A stretch of DNA of 64,000 nt, from assembly GCF_902712915.1 (NCBI RefSeq), contig NZ_CACTIA010000003.1:151815-215814 (forward strand). Direction: 5' to 3'. This stretch comes from Acidiphilium sp. C61 (lineage in GTDB: Bacteria; Pseudomonadota; Alphaproteobacteria; Acetobacterales; Acetobacteraceae). The translations under genes and the position numbers were made by a program. This document shows positions 48,391 to 56,609 of the stretch, piece after piece. Every line of letters starts with the position of its first letter. Positions within the stretch are counted from its first letter, which is position 1. Under the pieces are notes generated by a model that worked only from the letters and a program-made list of their open reading frames with translations, made no database searches and was not told where the DNA came from.

Positions 48391-49464
48391 ATGCGCATGT
48401 GGCTGGGTGGGGCGAACGCTATCGCACGCCACTCCCGCGCCACCAAAGTCGCGCGGCGGCAGGCCGCGGCGCTGGTAAAGGATGCCGCCCGCGTCTGGAA
48501 GCGGGCGTTGGTGGATCGGCCGGTGTCGGCGGCTCGCATGTCGGCAGGTTGCGTGTCGGAAGTCGTCGGGTTCGGCTCCAATCCCGGCGCATTGAGGATG
48601 CTGGTTCATGCCCGCGCCCGGCTGCCCGCGGGCCGGCCGCTGGTCGTCGTCCTGCACGGCTGCGGCCAGGATGCCGCAGCCTTTGCCAACGCGTCCGGCT
48701 GGCTCGCGCTGGCGGACGAGTTGGGGTTCGCGCTGCTGGTGCCCGAACAGGTTCACGCGAACAACCGTGGCCGCTGCTTCAACTGGTTCCGCCCTGATGA
48801 CGTCCGCCGGAGCGGCGGCGAGGCGATGTCGATTCGCCAGATGCTGAGAGTCGCGGTCGCACGCTATGGGTCCGACCCAAGACGAATCTACATTGTCGGA
48901 TTTTCTGCCGGCGGCGGCATGGCCGCTGCGATGCTCGCCGCATACCCTGCGGTGTTCGCTGCGGGGGGCATTGTCGCGGGCATGCCGGTCGGCTGCGCGC
49001 AAACCCAGGTCGCAGCGATGCTTCACATGCGACGGGCAAACATGTCGCGGTCGCGGCAGGCGCTCGCTGGCGACGTCCGTGCAGTGACGCAGGCCCGTTC
49101 ACGACGGTCGTGGCCACGCGTCTCGATCTGGCAAGGCGGCCGAGATCGCACGGTTGATCCGGCGAACGCCGAAATACTCGCGGCGCAATGGGGCGAGTTG
49201 CATGGCCAGGATACGGCGCCGAGGACCGACAACGTGGCATCGGGGCATCGGCATCGGACCTGGGGCCGGCCCGATCGACCGCCCGCCGTCGAGATCTGGA
49301 CGCTGCCCGCGATCGGGCATGGCTTTCCCGTCGATGCCAGCCTGCCCGGGAGCGGCCGCACCAGCCCGTATCTGGCGCGCGCGGATCTGTCCGCCGCGCG
49401 CCAGATCGCGACGTTCTGGCTTCTGAACAATGACCACGCCAAACGCGCGGCCTTGCACCGCTGA
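48391..49464 (+). CDS. PHB-depolymerase-family esterase
   Basis: A 357-residue alpha/beta hydrolase of the esterase PHB depolymerase family. The oxyanion loop is VVVLHGCGQDAAAFA (about 86-98), nucleophile S172 lies in IVGFSAGGGMAA, acid D252 in WQGGRDRTVDPANA, and H310 in AIGHGFPVD. WFRPDDVRRSGGEA is also family-typical. Such enzymes hydrolyse polyhydroxyalkanoate or polysaccharide-linked esters. There is no signal peptide, so it is probably intracellular. ATG 48391 is preferred to much longer in-frame starts because of GGAAAG and because the family N-terminus begins about there. Confidence 0.88.
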   Translation: MRMWLGGANAIARHSRATKVARRQAAALVKDAARVWKRALVDRPVSAARMSAGCVSEVVGFGSNPGALRMLVHARARLPAGRPLVVVLHGCGQDAAAFANASGWLALADELGFALLVPEQVHANNRGRCFNWFRPDDVRRSGGEAMSIRQMLRVAVARYGSDPRRIYIVGFSAGGGMAAAMLAAYPAVFAAGGIVAGMPVGCAQTQVAAMLHMRRANMSRSRQALAGDVRAVTQARSRRSWPRVSIWQGGRDRTVDPANAEILAAQWGELHGQDTAPRTDNVASGHRHRTWGRPDRPPAVEIWTLPAIGHGFPVDASLPGSGRTSPYLARADLSAARQIATFWLLNNDHAKRAALHR

Positions 49465-49508
49465 ATGGGTTCGCCGATGCTCGTAACACCAGTACCACGG
49501 CTACGTTG

Positions 49509-51491
49509 ATGATAGATCTGTCGCCGCCACGGGCGCGACCGGGCACGCCAGCCGCGATCAATGACACCTCGGGGCTGATGACGCTGATCAGCGTGGTGGT
49601 GGCGGTCGCCACGCTGTCGATCGCCCGCGACGTGCTGATCCCGATCACGCTGGCGGTGCTGCTGTCGTTCCTGCTCGCCCCGCTGGTAAATCTGCTCCGC
49701 CGCACCGGGCTGGGGCGGGTGCCGGGGGTAGTACTCGCAGTGCTGTTGGCGCTCGGCGTCATCCTCGGCACCGCCGGCCTGATCGGCACCCAGGTCGCCG
49801 ATCTTGCCGACGACATCCCGCGTTATACGGACACCATCCAGCAGAAGGTCGATGCCGTTCAGAGCGCGACGTTTGGCCGCCTCTCCGCTTTCGTCGGGAG
49901 CATGGGCAGCCAAATCAATCGCGACAGCCACGCGTCGGCCGGCGCGCCGGCGAGCGCCGGCACGACCGTCAGTGCAGCGTCCGCCGCGGCACCCACCAAC
50001 GCGGCCGCGAAGCCGATACCGGTGGAGGTCCATCAGCCGGAACCGTCGCTGATGAAGCTGGCGAGGCGCGTCCTCACGCCGATCCTATCGCCGTTGATGA
50101 CTACGGCCATCGTCGTGGTTGTGGCGATCTTCATTCTGCTGCGGCCCGAGGATCTGCGCGACCGACTCATCCGCATGCTCGGCACCGGCGATCTGCACCG
50201 GACGATGACCGCGATGGATGAGGCCGGGCACCGCCTGAGCCGGTACTTCCTGACCCTGCTGGCATTGAACACTGCATTCGGCAGCATGATCGGCCTCGGT
50301 CTGTTCGTCATCGGCGTGCCGAGCGCGGTGCTGTGGGGCATCATGGCGATCCTCATGCGCTTCATTCCGTATATCGGCCCGTGGCTCGCGGCCGCGCTAC
50401 CGCTTGCGCTTGCCGCGGCAGTCGATCCGGGTTGGTCGATGCTGCTGTGGACGGGGACCCTGTTCGTGGTTAGCGAGGGCGTGATGGGCCAGGTGATCGA
50501 GCCGATGGCATATGGGCACAGCACCGGATTGTCGCCGCTGTCCGTCGTGGTCGCGGCGATCTTCTGGAGCTGGCTGTGGGGGCCGGTCGGGCTGATCCTG
50601 TCGATGCCGCTCACACTCTGTCTGGTCATTCTGGGCCGCCATGTGGATCGATTGAAGTTCCTCGACGTGCTGCTCGGCGACCGTTCAGCGTTGACGCCGG
50701 TAGAGAGCTTCTACAACCGGATGCTGGCAGGCCGACTGGACGAAGTGCAAGACGACGCCGAGCAGCTGCTGAAGTCGTGTACGCTGTCGGCATACTACGA
50801 TGAGGTCGCGATCCCCGGCTTGCGACTGGCCACAATCGACATCGAGCGCGGGGTGCTGACCGAGGCGCAGACCATTCGGATCATCGCCGGGGTGCAGGGA
50901 CTGCTGGAGGAAATCGGCGACCATGACGACAGCGATACGCTTCTGACTGCCGCGGGACCGGCGAGGCTGCCGTCAGATCGGCAGGCAACGCCGGAATCGC
51001 GCGAGCCCGGGCCGCCTGCCGGGCTGGGCGAGCCGGTCGGCCTGTCGCCGGACTGGCAGGCCCCTTCCGCGGTGCTGTGCGTGGCCGGCCGCGGCCCGCT
51101 CGATGATCTGGCGTCGGCGATGCTCGCTCAGCTGCTCGGCAAGCGCGGGATCGGCGCCAGCGTCGTGACGCATGAAGCCGTTAGCCTGCGTGCGGCCGAC
51201 ACGCTCGACATCGTGGGCGTGCAGATGGTCTGCCTGACCTATTCCGGCATTGCCGGCACATCCTCCGATCTGCGCTACACCGTGCGTCGGCTGCGGGCAC
51301 GCAGCCCGTCGGTTTGCATTCTTGTCGGATTTTGGCCCTCCAACATGGTGAGTGACGACAGGCTGCGTGCTGCCGTGGCCGCCGATATCTATGCAGGTTC
51401 GCTGCACGACATGGTCGTCGCCTGCCTCGCGGAGGCGCTTGGCCCGGCAAGCGACAGAGTGCGTCAGTTGGCACCTGTCCCCGAGCCGTAG
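49509..51491 (+). CDS. AI-2E-family transporter (PerM-like) with a C-terminal soluble domain
   Basis: A 660-residue protein. Eight membrane segments (for example LMTLISVVVAVATLSIA, IPITLAVLLSFLLAPLVNLL, LMTTAIVVVVAIFILLRP, FGSMIGLGLFVIGVPSAVLWG, LWGPVGLILSMPLTLCLVILG) and the family motif MRFIPYIGPWLAA identify the AI-2E transporter superfamily, which includes autoinducer exporters and Na+/H+ antiporters. A 60-residue Ala/Thr-rich insertion separates segments 3 and 4. Residues 400-655 form a long cytosolic tail whose last part (AVLCVAGRGPLDDLASAMLAQLLGKRGIGASVVTHE...) resembles a B12-binding-like Rossmann domain, a known AI-2E accessory. Substrate unknown. Confidence 0.9.
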   Translation: MIDLSPPRARPGTPAAINDTSGLMTLISVVVAVATLSIARDVLIPITLAVLLSFLLAPLVNLLRRTGLGRVPGVVLAVLLALGVILGTAGLIGTQVADLADDIPRYTDTIQQKVDAVQSATFGRLSAFVGSMGSQINRDSHASAGAPASAGTTVSAASAAAPTNAAAKPIPVEVHQPEPSLMKLARRVLTPILSPLMTTAIVVVVAIFILLRPEDLRDRLIRMLGTGDLHRTMTAMDEAGHRLSRYFLTLLALNTAFGSMIGLGLFVIGVPSAVLWGIMAILMRFIPYIGPWLAAALPLALAAAVDPGWSMLLWTGTLFVVSEGVMGQVIEPMAYGHSTGLSPLSVVVAAIFWSWLWGPVGLILSMPLTLCLVILGRHVDRLKFLDVLLGDRSALTPVESFYNRMLAGRLDEVQDDAEQLLKSCTLSAYYDEVAIPGLRLATIDIERGVLTEAQTIRIIAGVQGLLEEIGDHDDSDTLLTAAGPARLPSDRQATPESREPGPPAGLGEPVGLSPDWQAPSAVLCVAGRGPLDDLASAMLAQLLGKRGIGASVVTHEAVSLRAADTLDIVGVQMVCLTYSGIAGTSSDLRYTVRRLRARSPSVCILVGFWPSNMVSDDRLRAAVAADIYAGSLHDMVVACLAEALGPASDRVRQLAPVPEP

Positions 51492-51703
51492 CCGGACGAC
51501 GGCGTGCGCCCGATGGCAGCAGGGCCCGCCACCGTCACATTCACCGCGTCATAGCAATCGACTGACCATCCCCGAGGGTCGATCGACGATCATTCCGACG
51601 CGGCTTGCCGGGCACCGTCTTGCCTGACGCGAGGCTGATCGTCTGCTTCCGACAACGCGACCAGTGCCAGCCGGGCCAGGGCTGGCCGCGATTTCGCGCC
51701 GTT

Positions 51704-51833
51704 TCACTCCATGATCTCGGTGCGAGGGTTCTCGACGGTGCGCTGACTGATCTTCAGTTCGTAGGCGATGTTCTTGTTCGGATGCCGGTGACCACCAGTT
51801 CCATGACCACACGGTGACGTGCAGTGAACCGCG
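51704..51833 (-). pseudogene. C-terminal scrap of a FixJ/LuxR-type response regulator
   Basis: HPNKNIAYELKISQRTVENPRTEIME with upstream residues in a shifted frame (ARFTARHRVVMELVVTG) is the LuxR helix-turn-helix of a FixJ-type regulator, similar to the end of the hybrid kinase. The receiver domain is missing. Confidence 0.75.
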
Positions 51834-51853
51834 CCGGAAATCCCGCGCTCCAC

Positions 51854-52234
51854 CTTGAAGCCGCCGATGCCGGGTCCCTGGCCGGCCCGCGGATCCACCA
51901 CCACGACCAGCCGCTTGCGCGGGTCGGCAATCATCCCCGGCGGTGGCGTGATGCGCAGCAGCGAATAGTTCATCGGGAGCAGCAGTGCGCTGTCGCTCAT
52001 CACCATTTCATGGTCGAACCGCAACGCCGTCGACATCAGCCACGCGGTGCTCGCGATCTCCTCGTTGACACGCTGCTGCAGCAGCTCAAGGAACAAGACG
52101 CCGCGCTGGAACGCGTCGATCATGTATTCGGGCCAAGCGGAGGCAAGCTGGGCCGCTGCAGAGCTGGCGGCGCCGGCGACTGCCGCCGGTCCGTGCCCTG
52201 CCCAGCGTCGGCTTGTGTCGCGCTCCGAAGTCAA
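51854..52234 (-). pseudogene. N-terminal fragment of a DUF3141 (PHA-synthase-like) protein
   Basis: YMIDAFQRGVLFLELLQQRVNE, then LPMNYSLLRITPPPGMIADPRKRLVVVVDPRAGQGPGIGGFK, is the conserved start of DUF3141 proteins, distant relatives of PHA synthase with the VVVDPRAGxGPGIGGFK signature. After GGFK the frame runs into the LuxR scrap, so a deletion has fused the two. The left arm of the large palindrome begins at or just beyond this gene. Confidence 0.8.
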
Positions 52235-52513
52235 TGGTCATCCCGATCTCCCAGGGCCGTCGCTCGGGCCCGGATGCGATTGCCACGTAACCACCGCATC
52301 GCACGGCGGCCACCAGGGCGGTTTCGTTTCTTGCAACCATCGGCCTGCTGCACGTCCTGGCCGGGCGGCAGCGTCAACCGAATGCCAGAAGCGGCATGGA
52401 TACCGCGTTCAGACATATCCTTCCCCTACGCGGCGACAGACAGACTCGGAAACCATCGATCCGTCTGCGCCGTCCCGCCGGACGCCCGGCTTCCACCAGC
52501 GGACGTCCTCGCT

Positions 52514-52933
52514 TCATTTAATGCTGGGGCCAGCCTTCCATTGCGGCCAGATGGTCCAAGCTCCGCAAGATCGAGGGATCATTGCGAAGGCTCGCACAGG
52601 CATCCGGTGTCGTCCGGGCGGCGGCAAGTCGGATCCGCTGCAGCGATCGCCCATCTTCTCGAAATGAACCAGGGCGGTCAGCGACAAGTACTTGCCCTGC
52701 ATCCCCCACAGAGCACCGGCCTGGGTATAAGCCTCGATCATCGATGCCCCTTGAATCAGCGCGTTCCACCGCCGACTTCGCAACTTGCACGACGCGGCGC
52801 GCGAAGCGACCGCCACGATACTGCTCATCGGCTGCATCTGCGCCTGATACGCTGGGGCCTTCTCTTCGGGCTGCGCCGCACCGGCAACGATCGGTGCCAT
52901 AACCAGTGCGATCACCGCAACGGCCCTTATCAT
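52514..52933 (-). CDS. Exported protein of unknown function (left-arm copy)
   Basis: A 139-residue protein with signal peptide MIRAVAVIALVMAPIVAGAAQ. The mature part begins PEEKAPAYQAQMQPMSSIVA, with a basic middle (SCKLRSRRWNALIQGASMIE) and QAGALWGMQGKYLSLTALVHFEKMGDRCSGSDLPPPG. I do not recognise the family; mature size and composition suggest a small periplasmic or secreted protein. The ATG follows GGAGG by six bases. Mirror copy at 63379-63798. Confidence 0.65.
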   Translation of the reverse strand: MIRAVAVIALVMAPIVAGAAQPEEKAPAYQAQMQPMSSIVAVASRAASCKLRSRRWNALIQGASMIEAYTQAGALWGMQGKYLSLTALVHFEKMGDRCSGSDLPPPGRHRMPVRAFAMIPRSCGAWTIWPQWKAGPSIK

Positions 52934-52951
52934 CAAGATCCTCCGTTGCCA

Positions 52952-53382
52952 TCAATGCGGTAAGGTGATCGATCGGGTCGCCGGTCCTGCAGCACCGGGC
53001 ACGTCGGTGTGCGGAATCGCATGGCCGCCATCCTCCGCTTCAGTCATGGAAGTCTCGCGCCCGTCGGTCGGGCCTTTCGGCGTGGTAGTCGACGTGCCGA
53101 CAGCCGCCGTGGCATCAGTAACTCCCGCGTGTCCGACCCGATTGGGCAGGAGGGCCAGCACCTCGGTCGCGATGGAGGCTGGCTCCGCTGCAGGGGCGAC
53201 CAGTTCGGCAGATCGGCGATCATCGCGGCAAGGCGCGTCTGCACAGCTTCCTGCCACGGCTCGAAATCGAGCCTGGCCAGTGCGGAGAGGACGCTGCCGA
53301 CCAGGCCTTTGCTGTCCTCGCCCATGGTTGCGAACAGGAACGCGTCGAAGGGCGAGCGAGCATTCAGTTGCGGGCGGGTCAT
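52952..53382 (-). pseudogene. Small conserved gene with a frameshift (left-arm copy)
   Basis: MTRPQLNARSPFDAFLFATMGE, then GLVGSVLSALARLDFEPWQEA, begins a ~90-residue protein type I have seen in alphaproteobacteria (SPFDxFL-APIGED---LLSVLSALARLD-DPWQEA). After LPNWS the frame is lost at a C-rich spot; the next frame continues PAAEPASIATEVLALLPNRV and on to a stop at 52952. The same break is in the right-arm copy (62930-63360), so it predates the duplication or is a shared consensus error. Confidence 0.55.
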
Positions 53383-53863
53383 TTCGGCTCCCGACTTTTA
53401 TGATCGCTGCAATGGGCGGATCATGATCGACCCCCACGAGGCTGAACGATCATGCGACCATAGGACAATTTCGAAATTAGCGTCAGGGTCGGAAACTACC
53501 GGCCTCTGCGCGCCGGGGCGGCGACCTCCGGGACTACGTGTACAGGTCCGCGCACGCATCGCCCCGATCTGCTCGTTTCGGATCAATGATGAGCGCGGTA
53601 TGACTTGCCGATTATTCGGATATAGAAACACCTATACTCGTGAATGGCATCGGATAGCTATAGAGGTAAGTACTTCCCGATTGACATTCAGTTGCGGCCG
53701 CCCCTCACCAATGAGTAATTTCCGAGTCTGCCGCGGAAGTGCGGCCGCGCGTAGTCTGCCTTGCATTCCAAAATCGGCCCGGTGCGTTCCGACGTGACCG
53801 GCCGGACGGCGTGCCGACCGAGCATTTGGCAGATCCCCATCTACCGCGCTGAATGTCTTCCGC
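53383..53863. other. Non-coding stretch with two copies of a recurrent motif
   Basis: Contains the 31-base element 53651-53681 (shared with 44468-44498) and GAGTAATTTCCGAGTCTG at 53713-53730. No gene is supported. Mirrored in the right arm. Confidence 0.45.
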
Positions 53864-53978
53864 TAGTGTCCTGCCCCTGAAATTCGTGGGTGAATTTCAG
53901 GGATAAGGAGGTCATTAAGTTACTGATTTTCTAATGTCCCGAATATAAAATCCATCAGATTTCAGATTCGGGACACTA
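53864..53978. mobile_element. 115-bp MITE-like element upstream of slipin (left arm)
   Basis: The ends TAGTGTCC and GGACACTA are inverted repeats, extended by TGAAAT-C segments on both sides to about 25 bases. Internally it has two further perfect 10-bp hairpins: CCTGAAATTC / GAATTTCAGG at 53877-53902 and TGTCCCGAAT / ATTCGGGACA. Too short to encode a transposase. It lies 20 bases before the slipin start, so it may supply or block its promoter. Confidence 0.6.
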
Positions 53979-53998
53979 GGTCGGAAAGGAGCAGTGCC

Positions 53999-54834
53999 TT
54001 GTTTCTTTATGTCGTCCCGGTCCTGGTTCTGGCTGCGCTTGTTGTTCTCGCCGCCACGGTGAAAATTCTGCGTGAGTATGAGCGCGCCGTGGTCTTTACC
54101 CTTGGGCGCTTTCAAAGGGTGCGGGGTCCAGGCCTTGTGCTGCTTCTCCCTTCTTCCAGGAAATGGTTCGGGTCGATCTGCGCATTCGCGTCATCGAGAT
54201 CCCCAGCCAGGACGTGATCTCGCATGACAACGTGTCGATGAAGGTCGACGCCGTATTGTATTTCAACGTCGTCGATCCAGAGAAGGCGATTATCCACGTC
54301 CAAAACTATCTGCCAGCCACCAACATGCTCGCACAGACCACGTTACGTGCCGTGCTCGGGCAGCATGAGCTCGATGAGATGCTGTCCGAGCGAAAGAAGC
54401 TCAGCGCCGATGTCCAGAGCATTCTCGACGCGCAGACCGAAACCTGGGGCATCAAGGTCAGCAACGTCGAGATCAGAACGGTAGAACTGACTGACAACAT
54501 GGTGCGGGCCATCGCCAAACAGGCGGAAGCGGAACGCGACCGGCGTGCCAAGATCATTCACGCGGAAGCCGAGTTCCAGGCATCCCAAACCTTGGTCAAC
54601 GCCGCGCAGATCCTGGGAAGCGTCCCAGCCGCAATGCAGTTGCGCTATCTGCAAACGCTGACGGAGATCGGCGCCGAACAGAATTCGACGGTCGTTTTCC
54701 CGATGCCAATCGACATTATCAAACCGTTCCTCGAGCTGCTTGATAAGGCCGGCAAACCGGCTGGCGCAAACGGCGCCGATCGCGCGTTGCCCCTGAAAGG
54801 CGTCCCGCTGAGTGTGCCAGATGCGAATGCGTGA
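53999..54834 (+). pseudogene. Slipin/SPFH protein with a one-base deletion (left-arm copy)
   Basis: Starts at TTG 53999 (ribosome site AAAGGAGC) as MFLYVVPVLVLAALVVLAATVKIL but one C is missing around 54151 relative to the intact mirror copy (61478-62314), shifting the frame at LVLLLP; downstream MVRVDLRIRVIEIPSQDVIS and the SPFH domain continue in another frame. See the mirror copy for function. The single homopolymer difference may be a consensus error. Confidence 0.85.
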
Positions 54835-54949
54835 CCACACTGTCACCTGCTCTGTAGGGAGAAACGGCTCCGATCCAGCCGATCCGGCCCGCGGGGTATG
54901 GGATGTCGTGCGGCGCTTGATGTCTTGGGCATGACCATCTCCGTTTATC

Positions 54950-54992
54950 CATCTATAGACCCATATCCATATCGGGATTTAGTCTATAGATG
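54950..54992. repeat. 11-bp inverted repeat hit by ISL3 copy B
   Basis: CATCTATAGAC (54950-54960) and GTCTATAGATG (54982-54992) are perfect arms around a 21-base AT-rich loop. The ISL3 target duplication TAGATGTT (54987-54994) overlaps the second arm. It lies downstream of slipin. A mirrored copy is in the right arm. Confidence 0.7.
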
Positions 54993-54994
54993 TT

Positions 54995-56599
54995 GGCTCT
55001 TCGACGTCTCAAGTGGAATGGAAGACGTCGAGCATGGCGTTGATGGGCGCGCCGAGCAGGTAGATGATGCACGCGAAGGTAGCGGTGTTGCGATAGCCTC
55101 GGGCGCGAGCGCGGGCTGCCTGGAACAGCCCATTGAGCGCTTCGAGGCGGGCATTGGAATGGCCTGACTTCCAGCGTCGAATGATCCGCTTGGCATTGCG
55201 CCGTACGGTATCGACGGCCTGTCGAACAGGATCGAGCAGGTGGTCGGGATCGTCCAGCCGGGCGGTGACGTGGTTGAGGAAGTTGGTCAGCCGCCAGCGC
55301 GCGGCCTGTGGCGTTGCGGCCAGGCGAACCCAGCGCAGCATCTCCTTGGCGCGATAGGCTTCGGCTGTGGCGAAGCCGCTGTTCTCCAACTGGTCGAGCG
55401 CCTGCCGCTGGGCCATGGTCAGGTTTTCCGGTCGCTTCAACGTGGCCCAGCGTACCCCCTTGGGCAGGTTGTGCTGATGCGCCTCGGCGCGCCGCACCTG
55501 CTCGACCGCGGTGGTGAAGATCTGCACGACGTGGAACCAGTCCACGGTGACCGAGGCCTGCGGGAAGCTCTCCGCCGCAGCAGCAAGGAAGGCCGCCGAC
55601 ATGTCACACACCACCTCGGCGATGCGGCGGGCCTCGCCGCCGTGCTCCGCCAGGAAGGCCCGGAAGGCGGTCATGCATTCCTTACCCTTTCCGGGGGTGA
55701 CGAACAGCACCGGGCGCTCGGCCGCATCGAGGTCAATGAACACGGTGACGTAGCTGTGGCCTCGCTTGGCCGCGGTTTCGTCGAGTGCGATCGCCTCGAC
55801 CCCGCTGAGATCGAGCCGCTCGATCGCCCGGCCGACATAGTACCGCAGAATGCGCCACAGCCGCTGGTCGGTGACGCCGATGATGCGCGCGGCAGCGGCA
55901 ACCGGCATCTCGCGCATCAGAGCCAGCGCGGCCTGCTCGAACAACAGCGTGAAGCCGCTGTCGGGACGTGCCCAAGGCACAGCAATGCGGAGTACGCCGT
56001 GCTCCGGACAGTCGGTGCGTGGCACACGGGCCTCGATGATGCAGGCGTGCTGAAAGAAGTTGAGGTGCCGCCAGCTCAGTTCCTTCCAGTCGTGCGGTTT
56101 GCACAGCCGGCCGCAGGTTGGGCAGGGGAAGCGGGCGCCTGGGTCGGCGGCGACGGCCAGATGCAACTCATGCGGCTGGTAGTCGGTTTCCAACCGCTGG
56201 TCGACCACGCGCCAGGGTGGGGTCAGTCCGAGGCCGAGGGTGAAGATGTCGCTGCTTGCCATGGCGGTGCTCCGCGCAATCAGAGTGTCCCGTGCGGGCT
56301 GGCACCGCATGCCGCGCCAATGCGCGATCGGACTGCGGGATGCGGCTGCTCGGCCCGTCTGCCTCAAGACTGGCGCCGTGCTCGCCGCCGTCAAGAACGC
56401 TGCGCGTCGCTACGCGATGGCCTGCGGCCATTCTTGACCGCGGCTGTGCACGACGCCCGCGCACGATCAGGCCGGGACGAAGAAACGGCACTCCAGCCGA
56501 ACCAAGAAACTGGCCCCAGCGTGGCAGGGCTGCTACCTGCGGTGGTGGTCACGCCACTTTCAGGAACCGCCGAAGTTCCACTCGCGGCGTCGAGGAGGC
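54995..56599 (-). mobile_element. ISL3-family element copy B (left arm)
   Basis: A 1605-bp element with the same ends as copy A and 8-bp duplication TAGATGTT (54987-54994 and 56600-56607). One C fewer than copies A and C in the non-coding part. Confidence 0.95.
55009..56262 (-). CDS. ISL3-family transposase (copy B)
   Basis: Same 417-residue product as copies A and C, with intact zinc finger and D-D-E residues. Oriented against slipin. Identity with the other copies shows recent spread; this one is half of the mirrored pair in the palindrome. Confidence 0.94.
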   Translation of the reverse strand: MASSDIFTLGLGLTPPWRVVDQRLETDYQPHELHLAVAADPGARFPCPTCGRLCKPHDWKELSWRHLNFFQHACIIEARVPRTDCPEHGVLRIAVPWARPDSGFTLLFEQAALALMREMPVAAAARIIGVTDQRLWRILRYYVGRAIERLDLSGVEAIALDETAAKRGHSYVTVFIDLDAAERPVLFVTPGKGKECMTAFRAFLAEHGGEARRIAEVVCDMSAAFLAAAAESFPQASVTVDWFHVVQIFTTAVEQVRRAEAHQHNLPKGVRWATLKRPENLTMAQRQALDQLENSGFATAEAYRAKEMLRWVRLAATPQAARWRLTNFLNHVTARLDDPDHLLDPVRQAVDTVRRNAKRIIRRWKSGHSNARLEALNGLFQAARARARGYRNTATFACIIYLLGAPINAMLDVFHST

Positions 56600-56609
56600 T
56601 AGATGTTAG

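Noticed and set aside
52965..53426. 153-residue plus-strand frame in the left arm
   Set aside because: Antisense to the small conserved gene (MTRPQLNARSPFDAFLF...), which has a ribosome site and recognisable residues.
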